Shown: one piece after another, positions 22,436-33,589 of the stretch
Position numbering within the stretch: position 1 is the first letter of the stretch
Layout: each line of letters starts with the position of its first letter
Source: Undaria pinnatifida
Taxonomy: Eukaryota > Sar > Phaeophyceae > Laminariales > Alariaceae
NCBI GenBank assembly: GCA_012845835.1
Contig: JABAKD010000021.1
Coordinates: 10,961,199 to 11,025,198, forward strand
Direction: 5' to 3'
DNA: 64,000 bases
Translations under genes and position numbers: made by a program
The notes under the pieces: generated by a model
Told to the model about the DNA's origin: nothing
The model's database searches: none
The model's input: the letters and a program-made list of their open reading frames with translations, nothing else

Positions 22436-24051
22436 TAACGGAGATCCACTGTTAGTATAGCACGATTTTTTATAACGCAGGGGGGAAAATTAAACGGGGT
22501 CAAAAAAGGCACCCGACTTTTTTTGTTTGATAATGGAGTTTTGCCCTAGGAGTTCATTTAGTTGGCAGGTCTTGCCAGGGAGATACAGAGCCTCAATCGA
22601 ATACTGCAAGTGGTCGCAGCGTAGGAGAGAGCTCGCCGGAAAGGTGACGATGCTTTCCTTTTCTGCGTGTGTCAGTTTCATTCTGTTAGCAATGGGTCCC
22701 CGTAATTTCAAAAAAACAATAAATCAACGAGACTCCGACGATTTTGGGCAAACGAGCAACGTCATTCAGGAAAAAAAAATGGCCCCAAAGTGCTTCGCAT
22801 GATATCTCTAATACTATCGTAGCAGGCTCTTCGATATTATTCGTACTAATATGTAGCGGTCATGCTAAAACCTACCGTGCGTACATACGTTTTAGCAGGC
22901 GAGACAACGCACCCCACCCTCCGAACGATTTTCGAAGCTGGTTTTCTCGAGGAGTTTTTCGAAATCAGCAACAACCGCCTTTTTTTCGTCGTTTTTAGCG
23001 CGTGTGTTCCCCTCTTGTTTTGTGAAAATCTCCGCCCGCCACGATCACGCAAGGAAGAATACAACAACAAAAATATGAAAGGGGGAAGAATGAAGAGGCT
23101 CGTGACTCGCCGCAACTACTACTCGTAGCGATTTAAAATATAACAAGAGCTACTTGTGAGGTGATCGCCCTCGGCTGTGAATGCGGTGTGCTGTTGATGT
23201 GTGCTTGCTGGCGACGTCACGTTCTGATCGGCAGTATGGGAGGGTGTGATTTGCGAAAATCAAAACAACACAAAACATGAAGACGCCCGAGGGAGGGCCA
23301 TCGATGAAGAGAGCAAAAATACGAGTAGATAGAAGTGCACACCTATATCCGGATGCTGGGGCTTTGATGACTGAGTGCGCTGTGCTGTTCTGTCCTTGTG
23401 ATACATGCTCGGCGGCAACATGCTACCACTGCTGTGGCGCTAAGAGCTGCGCAGGTGAGTGTGGTTTTATTGTGATTCGAGCGACAGAAACAGGTGCCAA
23501 AGAAACGTGTACAACTTTAGTCTACGAACATCGTGTCATATGAGTTGATACGTGCAAAATAACCGTGCACGTACACATTCGGACAAACTTTTTGTACTTA
23601 TAGGTTTGTTCATACGAACTTTCTTCTGTGGGAACGGCTGTGTTGCTACAATTTGGTTCTTGTTTTGTTCTGATGCGAGGTGTGATGATCCATAAGTTTA
23701 TTAGTTTTCGATTTTTTTTTAAATAAACGTTGATTTTAGAGTGGAAAAAAAATTAAAATTAATAAAATAGTGTGGGGATATTTGTCTTAAAGGAAAGAGG
23801 GGGTTCAAGATTTCGTCTTGAAGTTAGAGTTGGGGCGGTGGTGAAGAACACGAAAGTCGAAGAAAACAACGATAGCAAAGAAAGACGCCTGGAAGGTTCT
23901 CCGCGAGAAGGGCTCAGACACAAGCGTGTTCTGGGTGGGAGGGCTGAGAGCGAAGCAGGGCCTTTTAATGTAGTGATTCCAAGACGAATTACTTGCCGAG
24001 ATATCGGTAAATATGTCTTGTATAGACAAGGCTTTCTTTGAATGAGCACTT
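22436..24051. other. No assignable gene, 22.4-24.05 kb
   Basis: AT-richer, unique-looking sequence. Two short frames are less repetitive than most: 22,490-22,711 on the minus strand, and 23,277-23,543 on the plus strand. The latter has a cysteine cluster (CPCDTCSAATCYHCCGAKSC) followed by a GTGAGTG that could be a splice donor. Neither matches a family I know. A host exon is possible but unsupported. Confidence 0.3.
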
Positions 24052-24400
24052 TTACTCTCCAGCCCAACTCGCAAGAATTTTGCCCTCCTTAGCGACCTTC
24101 TGAACAAAAGATCGCAGGTGTCTTCCCTTCTCGCCCCCGGTACATGACTTTCATTTTTATCGCGCATAGGGTTCAGCATTCCCGCTTTTCAGCTTTTTGT
24201 GCTCGCCAATTTTCAACGAAAGTCTTGCTATTACGATCGTATGACTCACGCTCGCGCTTTCCACTCGTCCTTCTTTTATATTTGTTACGCAAGAAAAACT
24301 TTCTACGAGCCCGAGTAGGATGCGCTCGGGAGGATTTGAACCGCATTATTGACTTCAGTGGGACGAGATCCGCCTACTACTCCGCAAGGACCCCCTGCTC
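24052..24400 (-). repeat. SINE-like element with tRNA-like head
   Basis: On the minus strand the head holds an A-box-like TTGCGGAGTAGTAGGCGG and a strong B box, GGTTCAAATCCTCC, near 24,335. The body has the CGCGATAAAAATGAAAGTCA core and ends in the GAGTTGGGCTGGAGAGTAAA-type tail near 24,055. It is nearly full length and lies head to head with the plus-strand unit starting at about 24,405. Confidence 0.7.
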
Positions 24401-24404
24401 GTAT

Positions 24405-24770
24405 ATATACGGCGGTGGTGTTGTAGTGACATGCTCGTCTACTGTGATCCAATAGTAAGCTGCGAAACCACTGAGGTCGAGGTCGCAGGTTCGAATCTCA
24501 CAGGGCAGTTTTTTTTGCCAATCGACAGGCCGAAAGCGCGAGAGCATGAGTTGGCGAAACTGGATGCAAATCGACCAGCTTGAAATGCTGAAGAGTGGGA
24601 ATGATTGACCCTAAATATCATGCGCGATAAAAATGAGGGTACGTACCTATGTGCGGGGGGGGGAGAAGAGAAGGCACCTGTGAATACGGTTTGTTCAGAA
24701 GGTCGCTGTGAGAGTGTGACGTCTTGCGAGTTGAGCTGAAGAGTAAAAGTGTTGATTGAAAGGAAAAGAC
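24405..24770 (+). repeat. SINE-like element, plus strand, tRNA-like head
   Basis: The head carries GGTTCGAATCTCACAGGGCA, a nearly perfect B box, at about 24,488-24,507. The body has CGCGATAAAAATGAGGGTAC and ends in GCGAGTTGAGCTGAAGAGTA near 24,745. It is the only clear plus-strand member in the window. With the unit before it, it makes an inverted pair of about 700 bp. Confidence 0.7.
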
Positions 24771-25344
24771 ACAGCCAGTAAACAAAATTCACGCAAAAAA
24801 AATAAACGAACCACACGCACTATCATCGTCGTTGTCGTCGTCGTTCGTGTATTCGGTGGAATCAATGATAACATAGCTCCAGAATCCACGCAGGACAAAG
24901 CCTACATTCAGTGTACGGCAGGAAGGACATTGCTAGATGTCGGATTACCTGCAGGAAAACTCACGTGAAATCACACCCTCGCATTCACGCGTCACGCGCC
25001 CTCCTTGCCTGTATTTTATAAGCGTGTATGTATGCGGCTTCTTTTCACGTAAACACGCAGCTTGCGAAAAACGAGTTTTGATTCAGTTTTCGACGTCACA
25101 GCTGAAAGAAATGAATTTCTCGATCACATTAGGAGACAACACCACATTCCTCAACATTTTATTCGTTCTTCGAAGAAAAAAAGGATGCCAAACCTGATGT
25201 TGCTTGGTTCGCGAAAATCAGGAAACAAAGTGATTCATACTACAAACAGTAATGCAAGACGTTCATTATTGTCCGACGTCGAACCATCGCACAAAGGTGG
25301 TGCAACTACTTTATTTTTCACAATTGGTTTATTTTCTTTCCTTT

Positions 25345-25572
25345 TTTTAGTCGTTCACTTTTACTCTCCAGCTCAACTCGTAAGAGGGTGTTACCCTCAG
25401 CGACCCCTTGGACAAGCCGTGGCCACAGGTGTTTTCTCTCCTCCGCCCCGATACGTTTCTTTATTTTTATTGCGGAGCGTTCGGCATTCCCATTTTTCAG
25501 TTGTTTGTGCGCGTCGATTTTCTTCAAACTACGCTACTCACCCTCTCCTGCTTTCCAGACCGTTTCGAGACG
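25345..25572 (-). repeat. SINE-like element, head missing
   Basis: TTTTACTCTCCAGCTCAACT, TTGGACAAGCCGTGGCCACA and CGATACGTTTCTTTATTTTT match, in plus-strand order, the body of the neighbouring unit at 24.05 kb. The head side ends near 25,572, about 40 bases before a LINE-A copy begins. Confidence 0.6.
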
Positions 25573-25609
25573 TTATTAATAACATTTTTTTGGTGTCGCA
25601 GAGACGATA

Positions 25610-27268
25610 TGCAGTCTCACAGTCATCGAAGCAGCAGACCACAAGAATAATCATACCGTGCAGTTTATGCGCCTGGGGGTAACCTTATCATCAACGAGAC
25701 CTCCGACAGTGTGCCAGAGGTCAAACGACGGGTCCAACCGGCGTGGGCATGCTTCGATCGGTTTACGCTGGAACTGTACGATATGAAAACCACTTCATTC
25801 AAGCTAAAGGCGCGCTTGCTTAATTCCAAGGTGATGGAGACGATGCTGTGCCCTTGTGTGACGTGGACTCTCGGCGTGGAGCCCCTCGCTGTGCTCCGCA
25901 GCGCGCACCCCAAGCTCCCCCTTCGGGTCATTGGCTCCCATCACCCACAACGCGCCGACCACCGCAAGTCGTATGCCAAGGTCCTTGAGAAAGCGCAATG
26001 CGAGAGCGTCGAGACGAGTATCCGCAAACGGCGTCTCCTGTTTGCGGGGGGCACACAGCGGGCAAAACCTGAGCGACTAACTCGGCCGGTGATGTTCGGG
26101 GCGATGACCGGTGGGGAAAAGCCGGAACCGGGTCGGCCACGACAGACATGAGCGACATCGCGGTGTGTGGAGCCAAAGGGGGATCAACGGGACCTCCGCT
26201 TTGTTGTTCGGGGAAGATACGGCGCTATGGCCTACCACGGCTAAACAGACTGGCAATTGGCACCGAGGGACGTCAAAGCGGCGGATGGTTTCATGGCGAG
26301 GTGGCACAGGACCGAGGTGGAAAAGGCTTTGTTGCGCCTTGCAAACGAGGACGCCAAGAAGGGCGAGAAGGAGAAGAGAGGGGGGTGGGAGAGGGGCAGC
26401 CGAACTGACACCGAGCGGGCTGTCGATGAAGACAGAAAATGGCGGGCAGATCGTGTAGCGAGACACTACTGCTGTGACTAGCATTTGGAACCTGTGCTAC
26501 CGATTTGCTGCCCCTGAATTCGAATTCGATATCGAGAGAGTTTGGTTTTATTTTGCTGCTGTTTTGTTCGGCTTGTGTTTTTTTGCTGTTTTACCGGTAA
26601 TTTTCCTTGGGGGGGGGCGACTGCGGCAGCACCGAAATGGTACGCCGCCGTCGACGGGAATAGAAAGGAGGTGGCAGACCATGTGGCTAGCCTGCAGGCT
26701 CGTCTAGGCGACAGAGGTCTGGAAAAACTATGCTGCTCGTGCTTCCCCTCCGTTGTACAACTTCGAATAGTTTGGTTTCTGCTTGGCATTATTTATCTCT
26801 CTTCTTCATCTCTTTTCTTGCTTTCGTTTCCTCTCTAACTGCCTCTACTTTCCTTTATTCTTTAGCTTAGATCATTGATGGTAATGCACCACACTCGCCC
26901 GAAGCCTTCTTGCGTGGCACATGAGAGAAAAGGACATCCACGAGAGACTCAATTTGCTTCGTCTTGTCTCACTGCGTCTTTCTGCGTTTGTTTGTCTGTT
27001 TTATGTCCCATTCCAGGAGTCATTCTGTTTAATTCTCCTTGCTGTGTGTTTTTTTCTTGTGCGTTTTTTGGTTTGGTTTAATTTTGATGCTGTTTGTAGC
27101 TTCTTGTGAAATGTTTTTTGCTGTGTTATTCGTGACCGGTACGCTAGTCTTTCGTTTGCGTTCCTCCGTTCATTTGCAATTATTTGTTATTGGTTTCTCT
27201 GTTTCACAGCAGTAATCTGTGACCACAGAAATTGCATCTCTCTAGAATGAAGATTCGGGATGGACAAC
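25610..27268 (+). mobile_element. LINE-A related copy with coding tail and 3' region
   Basis: 5'-truncated. It has the end of the ORF2-like region (to about 26,480), a 3' untranslated region rich in TTTGT and TTTCT, and the terminal block CACAGCAGTAATCTGTGACC, ATCTCTCTAGAATGAAGATT, CGGGATGGACAAC. The sequence then runs into a CAA-rich microsatellite instead of an AC tail. It belongs with the copy at 47.4-49.0 kb rather than with the AC-tailed subfamily. Confidence 0.75.
25640..26478 (+). pseudogene. LINE-A ORF2 C-terminal region
   Basis: In order: an MRLGGNLIINE segment (the LGG motif after the palm of LINE reverse transcriptases), the PEVKRRVQPAWACFDRF helix, the LNSKVMETMLCPCVTWTL block, RVIG, CESVETSIRKRRLLFAGG, RPVMFGAMTGGEKPEPGRP and a W-containing tail. 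These are the connector and C-terminal parts of an APE-type LINE protein. The catalytic YADD lies upstream of the truncation. At least one frameshift near 25,680 and one near 26,140 break the frame. The closing residues are an arginine/glycine-rich tail. Confidence 0.75.
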
Positions 27269-27447
27269 AACAATAACAACAACAACAAATGATGAAGTTG
27301 GGTAAGAGTAACCGATTATATTTGTGCTTTGAAGAAATACTTGCACCCCTACTCGTAGCATTGGGTAGAAATAACCGATTCTATAACAACAGCAACAATA
27401 ACACCAACACCAACACCAACACCAACACCAACACCAACACCAACACC

Positions 27448-27545
<98 letters not shown>

Positions 27546-27546
27546 C
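27265..27546 (+). repeat. CAA and CACCAA microsatellite
   Basis: AACAACAACAATAACAAC, a short unique gap, then (ACCAAC)n and a long (CAA)n. Open frames read polyasparagine on one strand and polyvaline on the other; they are not genes. The unique insert GAAATACTTGCACCCCTACT recurs after the array at about 27,590-27,630, so the array lies inside a larger duplication. Confidence 0.9.
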
Positions 27547-27844
27547 GATTACGTTGGGCAGAAACAACCGATTATATTTGCGCCTTGAAATACTTGCACC
27601 CCTTGAAATACTTGCACCCCTACTCGTAGCACGTCCCCAAAGTATTTTATTTTTCATGGATACCCTGATCCCACCCCCGATGATTTTCGTGCTACTGTCT
27701 GTAGGTTGCTTCTGGTCGGGTTGCGACCTGGTACCAGGCGTATCGGTACGTATACAACTACTACGAGTGATACCTCTGGCGTGTATCATACAAAGTATGT
27801 TGAATAATAAAGGTGCATGGCCTATGTGGACCACTTTTTGTTTT

Positions 27845-27945
27845 TCTTCACACCTTCACTTTCCAGCTTCTGGACAAGCCGTGGTCACAGGCGTCGTCTG
27901 TCGTCCCTTCTTTCCCCAGTTTCTTGACTTCAGTTTTACTCTAAC
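27845..27945 (-). repeat. SINE-like repeat fragment
   Basis: CTTTCCAGCTTCTGGACAAG and CCGTGGTCACAGGCGTCGTC match 15.52-15.56 kb. The core motif is lost. Confidence 0.5.
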
Positions 27946-28089
27946 GACGTCAGCTGTTAGTTCGACGAATTTCGGGTCGATACTCATAATTGCAAGCCGC
28001 GTGTACTACATACATCGATCGCCCGTTTTTGGTATGTTTCATAAAATCAAACCCTACAAAAATGTATAAAGATGACATTGTTGTACTAC

Positions 28090-28723
28090 AAGCCGTCCAA
28101 GGGAATGGGGGCAGGGGGGGCAACAGGAGGAATAGAAGGGAGACCGCGGTGGACGAAGGCAGGAAGAAGATGGCAGACAGGGTAGCAAGGTACCAGGCCG
28201 ACTAGTAGGTACATAGCACTTTTCGTCTTTTTATGGGGTATTTTTTTTCCCCCTTTGTTCCCTCCTTGCGTGTCCAGGTTTTTGGCTCGTGTTCGGATTA
28301 TCTTATTTTGGTTTTACTTTACTTTATTTTATTTTATTTTATTATGTTTCTTTTCCGAGCTTTGGCTCTCCTTTCCGGTTGGGTTGTTTCTTCGATTTCC
28401 CCTTCATTTTGTTTGTTTCATTTTTTGTTTTATTTTTATCTTTGTTTTATTTGTTTTCTTATTATTATTTTGTTTTTGTTTTTGTTTATTTCGTATTTCT
28501 CTCTTCCAATGTATTTCTGTTGCTGACGTATGTATGTTGTGCCTGTCGTACCCAGTACTAGGGCATGACATTGCATTGTCGAATGCATTACGATGCATTA
28601 TCTCTGTGTCGTAGCTTGTGACCACAGAGCTGATCTTTCTAGGGTGAAGAATCAGTACGGACACTGGGTGTGCTGGATGTCGACGAGTAGAAGAACGGTT
28701 TAATGTGAAGAACACACACACAC
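28090..28723 (+). mobile_element. LINE-A 3' end, copy E
   Basis: Begins at AGCCGTCCAAGGGAATGGGG, the same coding-tail sequence as copy B, and runs through the shared 3' untranslated region to an ACACAC tail. ACTAC at 28,085-28,089 and 28,724-28,728 is a likely target-site duplication, the same pentamer as at copy C. Confidence 0.85.
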
Positions 28724-28734
28724 ACTACGTTACC

Positions 28735-28980
28735 TGTCATACACTTTCATGTGCACGAATTACCTCTCGCGCATGGGGTTCAGCAATCCCACTGCTCGTC
28801 GATTTTCATCGAGTGCTGCTCACTCACGATCTCGCGCTTTCCGCAAGTCAATTCGTGCGCAATAAAACGTCCCTACAAATTTATACGAGTATTCACTCGA
28901 AGGCTCTCCAACTCACGAAACGGACCGATACCAGGCTCGAGGATAATGAACTGATAAGCCACCAGGGGCGACCGGCTGTA
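28735..28980 (-). repeat. SINE-like element with decayed tRNA-like head
   Basis: TTCAGCAATCCCACTGCTCG and CTTTCCGCAAGTCAATTCGT match 15.60-15.69 kb. The head (28,898-28,980) aligns with the head at 15.72-15.80 kb, but its B box is decayed (GAGTTGGAGAGCC on the minus strand). The far body is missing, because LINE-A copy E ends next to it. Confidence 0.65.
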
Positions 28981-29479
28981 TCACTACAAGGGTTTCTGTT
29001 TTTGGGGGGGTTTTCAATGTGAAGATACCGCACAAAAACACACAAACTCATTCGAGGGACTTATTCCCTATTCGATGACATCGATATCACATTTATTTGT
29101 AGTTTCAGCATATTGCTATGTGTAATCAACCACTTACGAAATATGTATTATTATACCAGATATAATCAATATACTGTCAAACAATACCAGATAGATAATA
29201 AGCAATACACAAATAATCGTGTAAGTATCAGTGTATGTTACCAGGTATTAGGTATCGTCTATATCCTGAACTGCTCCTGCTGCTGTTGTTCTTCATGATC
29301 AAGTCCGTGGTCTCATGGGACAGTCTGCCACTCACTCTATTGAGTGGAAGAATACCCCACCCAAGGGAAAAAACACGGCAAACAAGAAAACAATATGATC
29401 ATGCCGTGACTTCATTCTGGTAAAATAAAACCTCGTTCGCACATTTTACTCAACGCATCTCCCTTGTCTTTGCACTTTC

Positions 29480-29600
29480 TCTTTCTCTTTCTCCCTCTTC
29501 CTACACGACACCACAACACTCAGATCTGGGGTCACTAAGAAGGCTCTTCTTCCCCCTCCCACCCCGGTACGTGCCTTCATTTTTATAGCGAAAGGCTTAG
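29480..29600 (-). repeat. SINE-like repeat fragment
   Basis: CTCAGATCTGGGGTCACTAA and CCCGGTACGTGCCTTCATTT match 5.08-5.15 kb. The core is well kept; head and tail are missing. Confidence 0.55.
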
Positions 29601-30237
29601 TCTAGACTAGCCTGTTCACAATAAAAGATGGATGTATGATAAAATAAGGGTACGTATTTAGTCTACTCTACATAGATATGAAGTGCGCATTTTTTTTCAT
29701 TTTTTTAATCAGGGTGGATAGACTCTAGATTCATGAAATGGAACGGTGAATTCTTGGTCTTGCGATGCAACATCATGCATGGTGAAAGAGAAGGTGGTTG
29801 TGGTCAGTCGACGTCTTTCCGTGATTTTCGCAATTTGATTCATGTCTTTCATCTTTTTTTTTGCAAACCAACCTCTCGCTCTGTTCCCCGCCTCTCTCTC
29901 TGCATGTCTGTGGTCGCTCGCACCTTTTTTTGAAGCAACTCGTAGATGAGCCTGAATTGCCGAAGCCTTGTCTCGCAGCGCCCAGTCGTGGAGACGAAGA
30001 CTGCGCTCTCGTCCTCCAGCGTGCGGCAGCTTCTCTCCCGATCGGCCATCAGGGCTATCAGATTTTGCTCTGCCTCTCCTCTCAGAAATTTCGGCATGCT
30101 ACTACTACTTACTGCTGTTGTTGTGCTGTTACAGCGTAGATTATACGGGGCACGGAGCGAGCGTATTTGTCCCTGTAACTTAGTCTACCGGTACCCGGTA
30201 CAGCTCGCTGCTGCTGTTGTTGTGTGAATTTCAAGAG

Positions 30238-30245
30238 CCGCAGCG

Positions 30246-30278
<33 letters not shown>

Positions 30279-30305
30279 GCGGCGGCGGCGGCGGCGGCAG
30301 CAGCA
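30238..30305. repeat. GCA/GGC triplet microsatellite
   Basis: (AGC)n passes into (GGC)n and back to AGC. Translated, it gives polyserine/polyglycine or polyalanine. Plus-strand frames across it (30,224-30,619) have no recognisable domain. Confidence 0.9.
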
Positions 30306-32600
30306 CGGACAGACCGAAACCTTTTTGTTCGGAGATCGAGGTTGTCGCTGTTACTGCTGTTGTTGCCGTGCCTGGCCCTCTCTCCTGTGAGCACTTGTTC
30401 GCAATAGTAGTAGAGAAGGTGACGATGGATGGTGAAAAAAGGAGGCGGGAGGGGGAGCGGGAGAGGGAAGGGGGCAGGGGGACAGGGAAAACAGGCCCCG
30501 CGAAGGGCGCAAACCCGCACACAAGCAATCAAAGAGTTAAAATGGCAAGAGGCGCATCCGAGGAATACTACGAGAAAAGGGAACAGGACGCCACAACGCG
30601 GCGGATTATTCGCTTCTAGGCGAATTCGTGCACTGCACCGTACGCTCGACTCAACTCACTTATTAATAGTTTAGTGTATGCTATCTTTCTAGACCGAACC
30701 TCTTGAAAAAAGGAGACAGGTGGGGTCGGATGACGTCCCAAAGCAACACAAAGGAAGACAGCAAACCTTGTTGTCCCAATGTCCACGTATGCTCTCTCTT
30801 CCGGGTATGCGTAGTCCAAGAGGTAAGAGATGGGACGTCGGTGCATGTCCATTTGTTTGAGGATTGCGCTCAACTGCTGATTGCTGTTTTCTTCGGGTCT
30901 CATCTTCTTTCTCTTGCGTGCATACGTAGTAAACAGCCAGAATTAGTCAGCCGCGTATACTCTTCCCTCCCACTCCATCCCTACCCAACTTTCGCAGAAT
31001 TAGAAGGCTGGTCTCATCGAATTATCGCGGTGCTCGTGGAGTGGGCGCGTGCGCACGCTTTTTGTTGTGAAACGTGCACTGGCCGCGGGCGCGCGGGGGG
31101 GGGGAACCCACCTGAAAGCAGCCCTTGAAGTCTCCCAAATGCCCCGGGTTGGTATGTATCGGTATATCAAGCAGCACAGGCAAGGAAGGGGTGTTGTAGT
31201 CTATATATTGGCCGCAGTAAATGACCGTGGAGGGGGGGGGGTGAGTGCGGGGATGCCCGCACGTATACGCACCAGGTTATCATAGTCTACCTAGTAACAC
31301 ATGTTATATGATATATTTATAATACCTGGTATATGTTTCATTTCACGCTATGGCTTATAAAAGTTGAGAAAATTCATTTAATAATATGGCGATAATAATG
31401 CCAATACTATTTCATGGCGGAAACGGTTGTTCACGAAAAGTCCGAAAATAATTCCACATGTCGCTCCCGCGAAAAGTCCTGGAGCTCTTTCCGATGTGAA
31501 ACGTGTTTCGGAAACAGCGAAACAACCCATCAATGGTTGTTCGCAACGAAGCAACAATTTTACCTGCAACCAGGAGTTTTCGAAAACCAAAAAAATCCGA
31601 AGCCACACTCCAAATATTTTTTGGGGGAAGCGAAATATGCTGTATGGGGTGGGTGTCAAAAGTTTGATTTGGGAACCCTCCGGCGTGTAAGGGGGTAAAC
31701 ACTGTTCTAAATCCAATATAAACCTATAAACCAATCAGACCGCCCATAAACCGCCGTACTTAAGTTACTACAAGGTATTTTCCGTATGTATACGCGTAAA
31801 ATCAGACTATCCGTAAACCGCCGTACCACATTCATTCGCACGATAATAATAATATTTTCCATATAAGCCAAGTCCCATACTAACTTAAAGCCTCTTTTTA
31901 CCAAGATCAGGGGAGGTTGGTGAATCATCCCCGCATTCTCAGATGATAAGCACGGCCTTCCAGACACAGCAAGAAGGGTGGGAATGAGGAGCGTGACAGA
32001 CTACGCCTTTTTAAGTGGTCAAACTCCTAACAGTTAGTTGTAAAATTATAACTCTCTCTGTGGGGGGGGGGTGTACGATAAATATACATGAATATTTCGT
32101 CTTCGAGCCTCTTCCTCGGCCCTTCTTTAACACACGGGGGACACGAAGTCTACAACAACAACAGCTGATTGGAGATGAGAGGCAAACATATCTGTGCTGC
32201 GGAGCGTCTGCTTCAGCTCAATTTGGAACCTTGAGAAGGCGCGTAGATTTTCTGAAATAGTCTGTCGTATACCAGGTATAGGTATCATTTTTTTTCTCGG
32301 GATACCTGTCTTGTCGTCGCCTTCGTGATTCTACTTCGGTCCTTCTGTTGCGGATATCTTCTGTGACAGGCTCATATACCTTTCATCGCAAGGAGCTTTT
32401 CAACACGTGTTCTAGGTCCGTGGTGGAGAAGTTTCGATCAGAGTGAGGAGTGTGCTGGGACCACAAAACACAAACGAAACACGATGTAGAGCCCCATCCG
32501 GAAGTCGTCGTGATTGTTAAGGCGCCAGGCATATCTTCTAGCCTCTTCATCCGGACCTAGCTGGGCATCCTTTTTTCTCCAACGGTTTCTCCTACGAGTG
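30306..32600. other. No assignable gene, 30.3-32.6 kb
   Basis: I see no coding family, RNA gene or named repeat here. Frames between 31,378 and 31,734 on both strands overlap each other with similar composition and cannot be told apart from chance. TACCAGGTA-like and TACCTGGTA-like 9-mers occur near 31,332 and 32,271. Confidence 0.35.
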
Positions 32601-33589
32601 TGTTCTATGTCACAGGAACGTAATAGATGACCGTACGTTTAGGCCTAGACAGCTGTGATTCAAGTGGAGTCAGCGATTGCATGCAACGGAGCTTGACGAG
32701 AGTAAGGGGGCGGAAGTGAGGAGTTGCAGGAACGCCGATAGGAAAAGGAAACGGACAAAAGGGAATCAAATTCGAGTGACAGTGTGTTCCACAAGACGGA
32801 AAACAAACGCGGGGCAATAGACTTCATACGGACGAGGCACTGATACTGAGGTGGGGGAAATCAGCAGTGAACGAGAGGTTTCAGACGTCAGTTGTTGCGT
32901 ACTGTCCCATAGACGATTGTGAAACAAAGACGACAAGACCGTGGTATTGGTATTACCACAGTACCTCTCGTTGGTGGCCTGCGGGCCCTGACTATCGGCA
33001 ATTGTCTGTTTCGGAAGCGCAGTGGACATACTGCTGTACAAGCCTCGGAGGCCACGGGGGGCGTGCTGCTGTACGAGCCGCGACCAATCCACGAGCCTAA
33101 ACGAACGCCGTTGGAACGACTTTTAGGTGGGGCATCAAACGCTCTCTTGGGAGGGGCATCACATCGACGAGGCTTTCCCGCTGGATTAGACTTTCCGCAA
33201 GGAGAGGCAACTTGGAACGACGATCCTGAAAGTCAGGGAGGAGTTACTATACGAGGACCCTAGGAAAAGGACATCCCGCAGGGGGGGACATAGGGACTCG
33301 AAGCTACACTCACCATTGTCACGGAAAAGCATAAGGGTGTTTAACGCTCACCGTAGGGAGGGTGGTTTAGGGTTGCGAAAGTGTGGGCACGCTCGCAGAC
33401 GCGAGGGTGCCCATAATGCCAGGAGAGGGCAACCGCCAAGGGCGAAATATTAGAGGGGAGGGGAAGGTACACCAGTACCTATTTGTCCAGAGAATGTTAG
33501 AGTGTCTGCAAGCACGGCGACGGGAGCTCAAAGGGGAATAGGCCTTCAAGAGCGGGAGGAGAACGATGCGTTACCGCTCAACGTACGGG

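Noticed and set aside
24405..24507. Functional tRNA gene on the plus strand
   Set aside because: The B box is nearly perfect, but the sequence continues into a SINE body shared with other units and lacks a paired acceptor stem.
27289..27588. Open frame encoding a polyasparagine protein
   Set aside because: It is the translation of the CAA/CACCAA microsatellite; the other strand gives polyvaline over the same bases.
30224..30619. Serine/glycine-rich protein
   Set aside because: It is driven by the GCA/GGC microsatellite, with no domain on either side.
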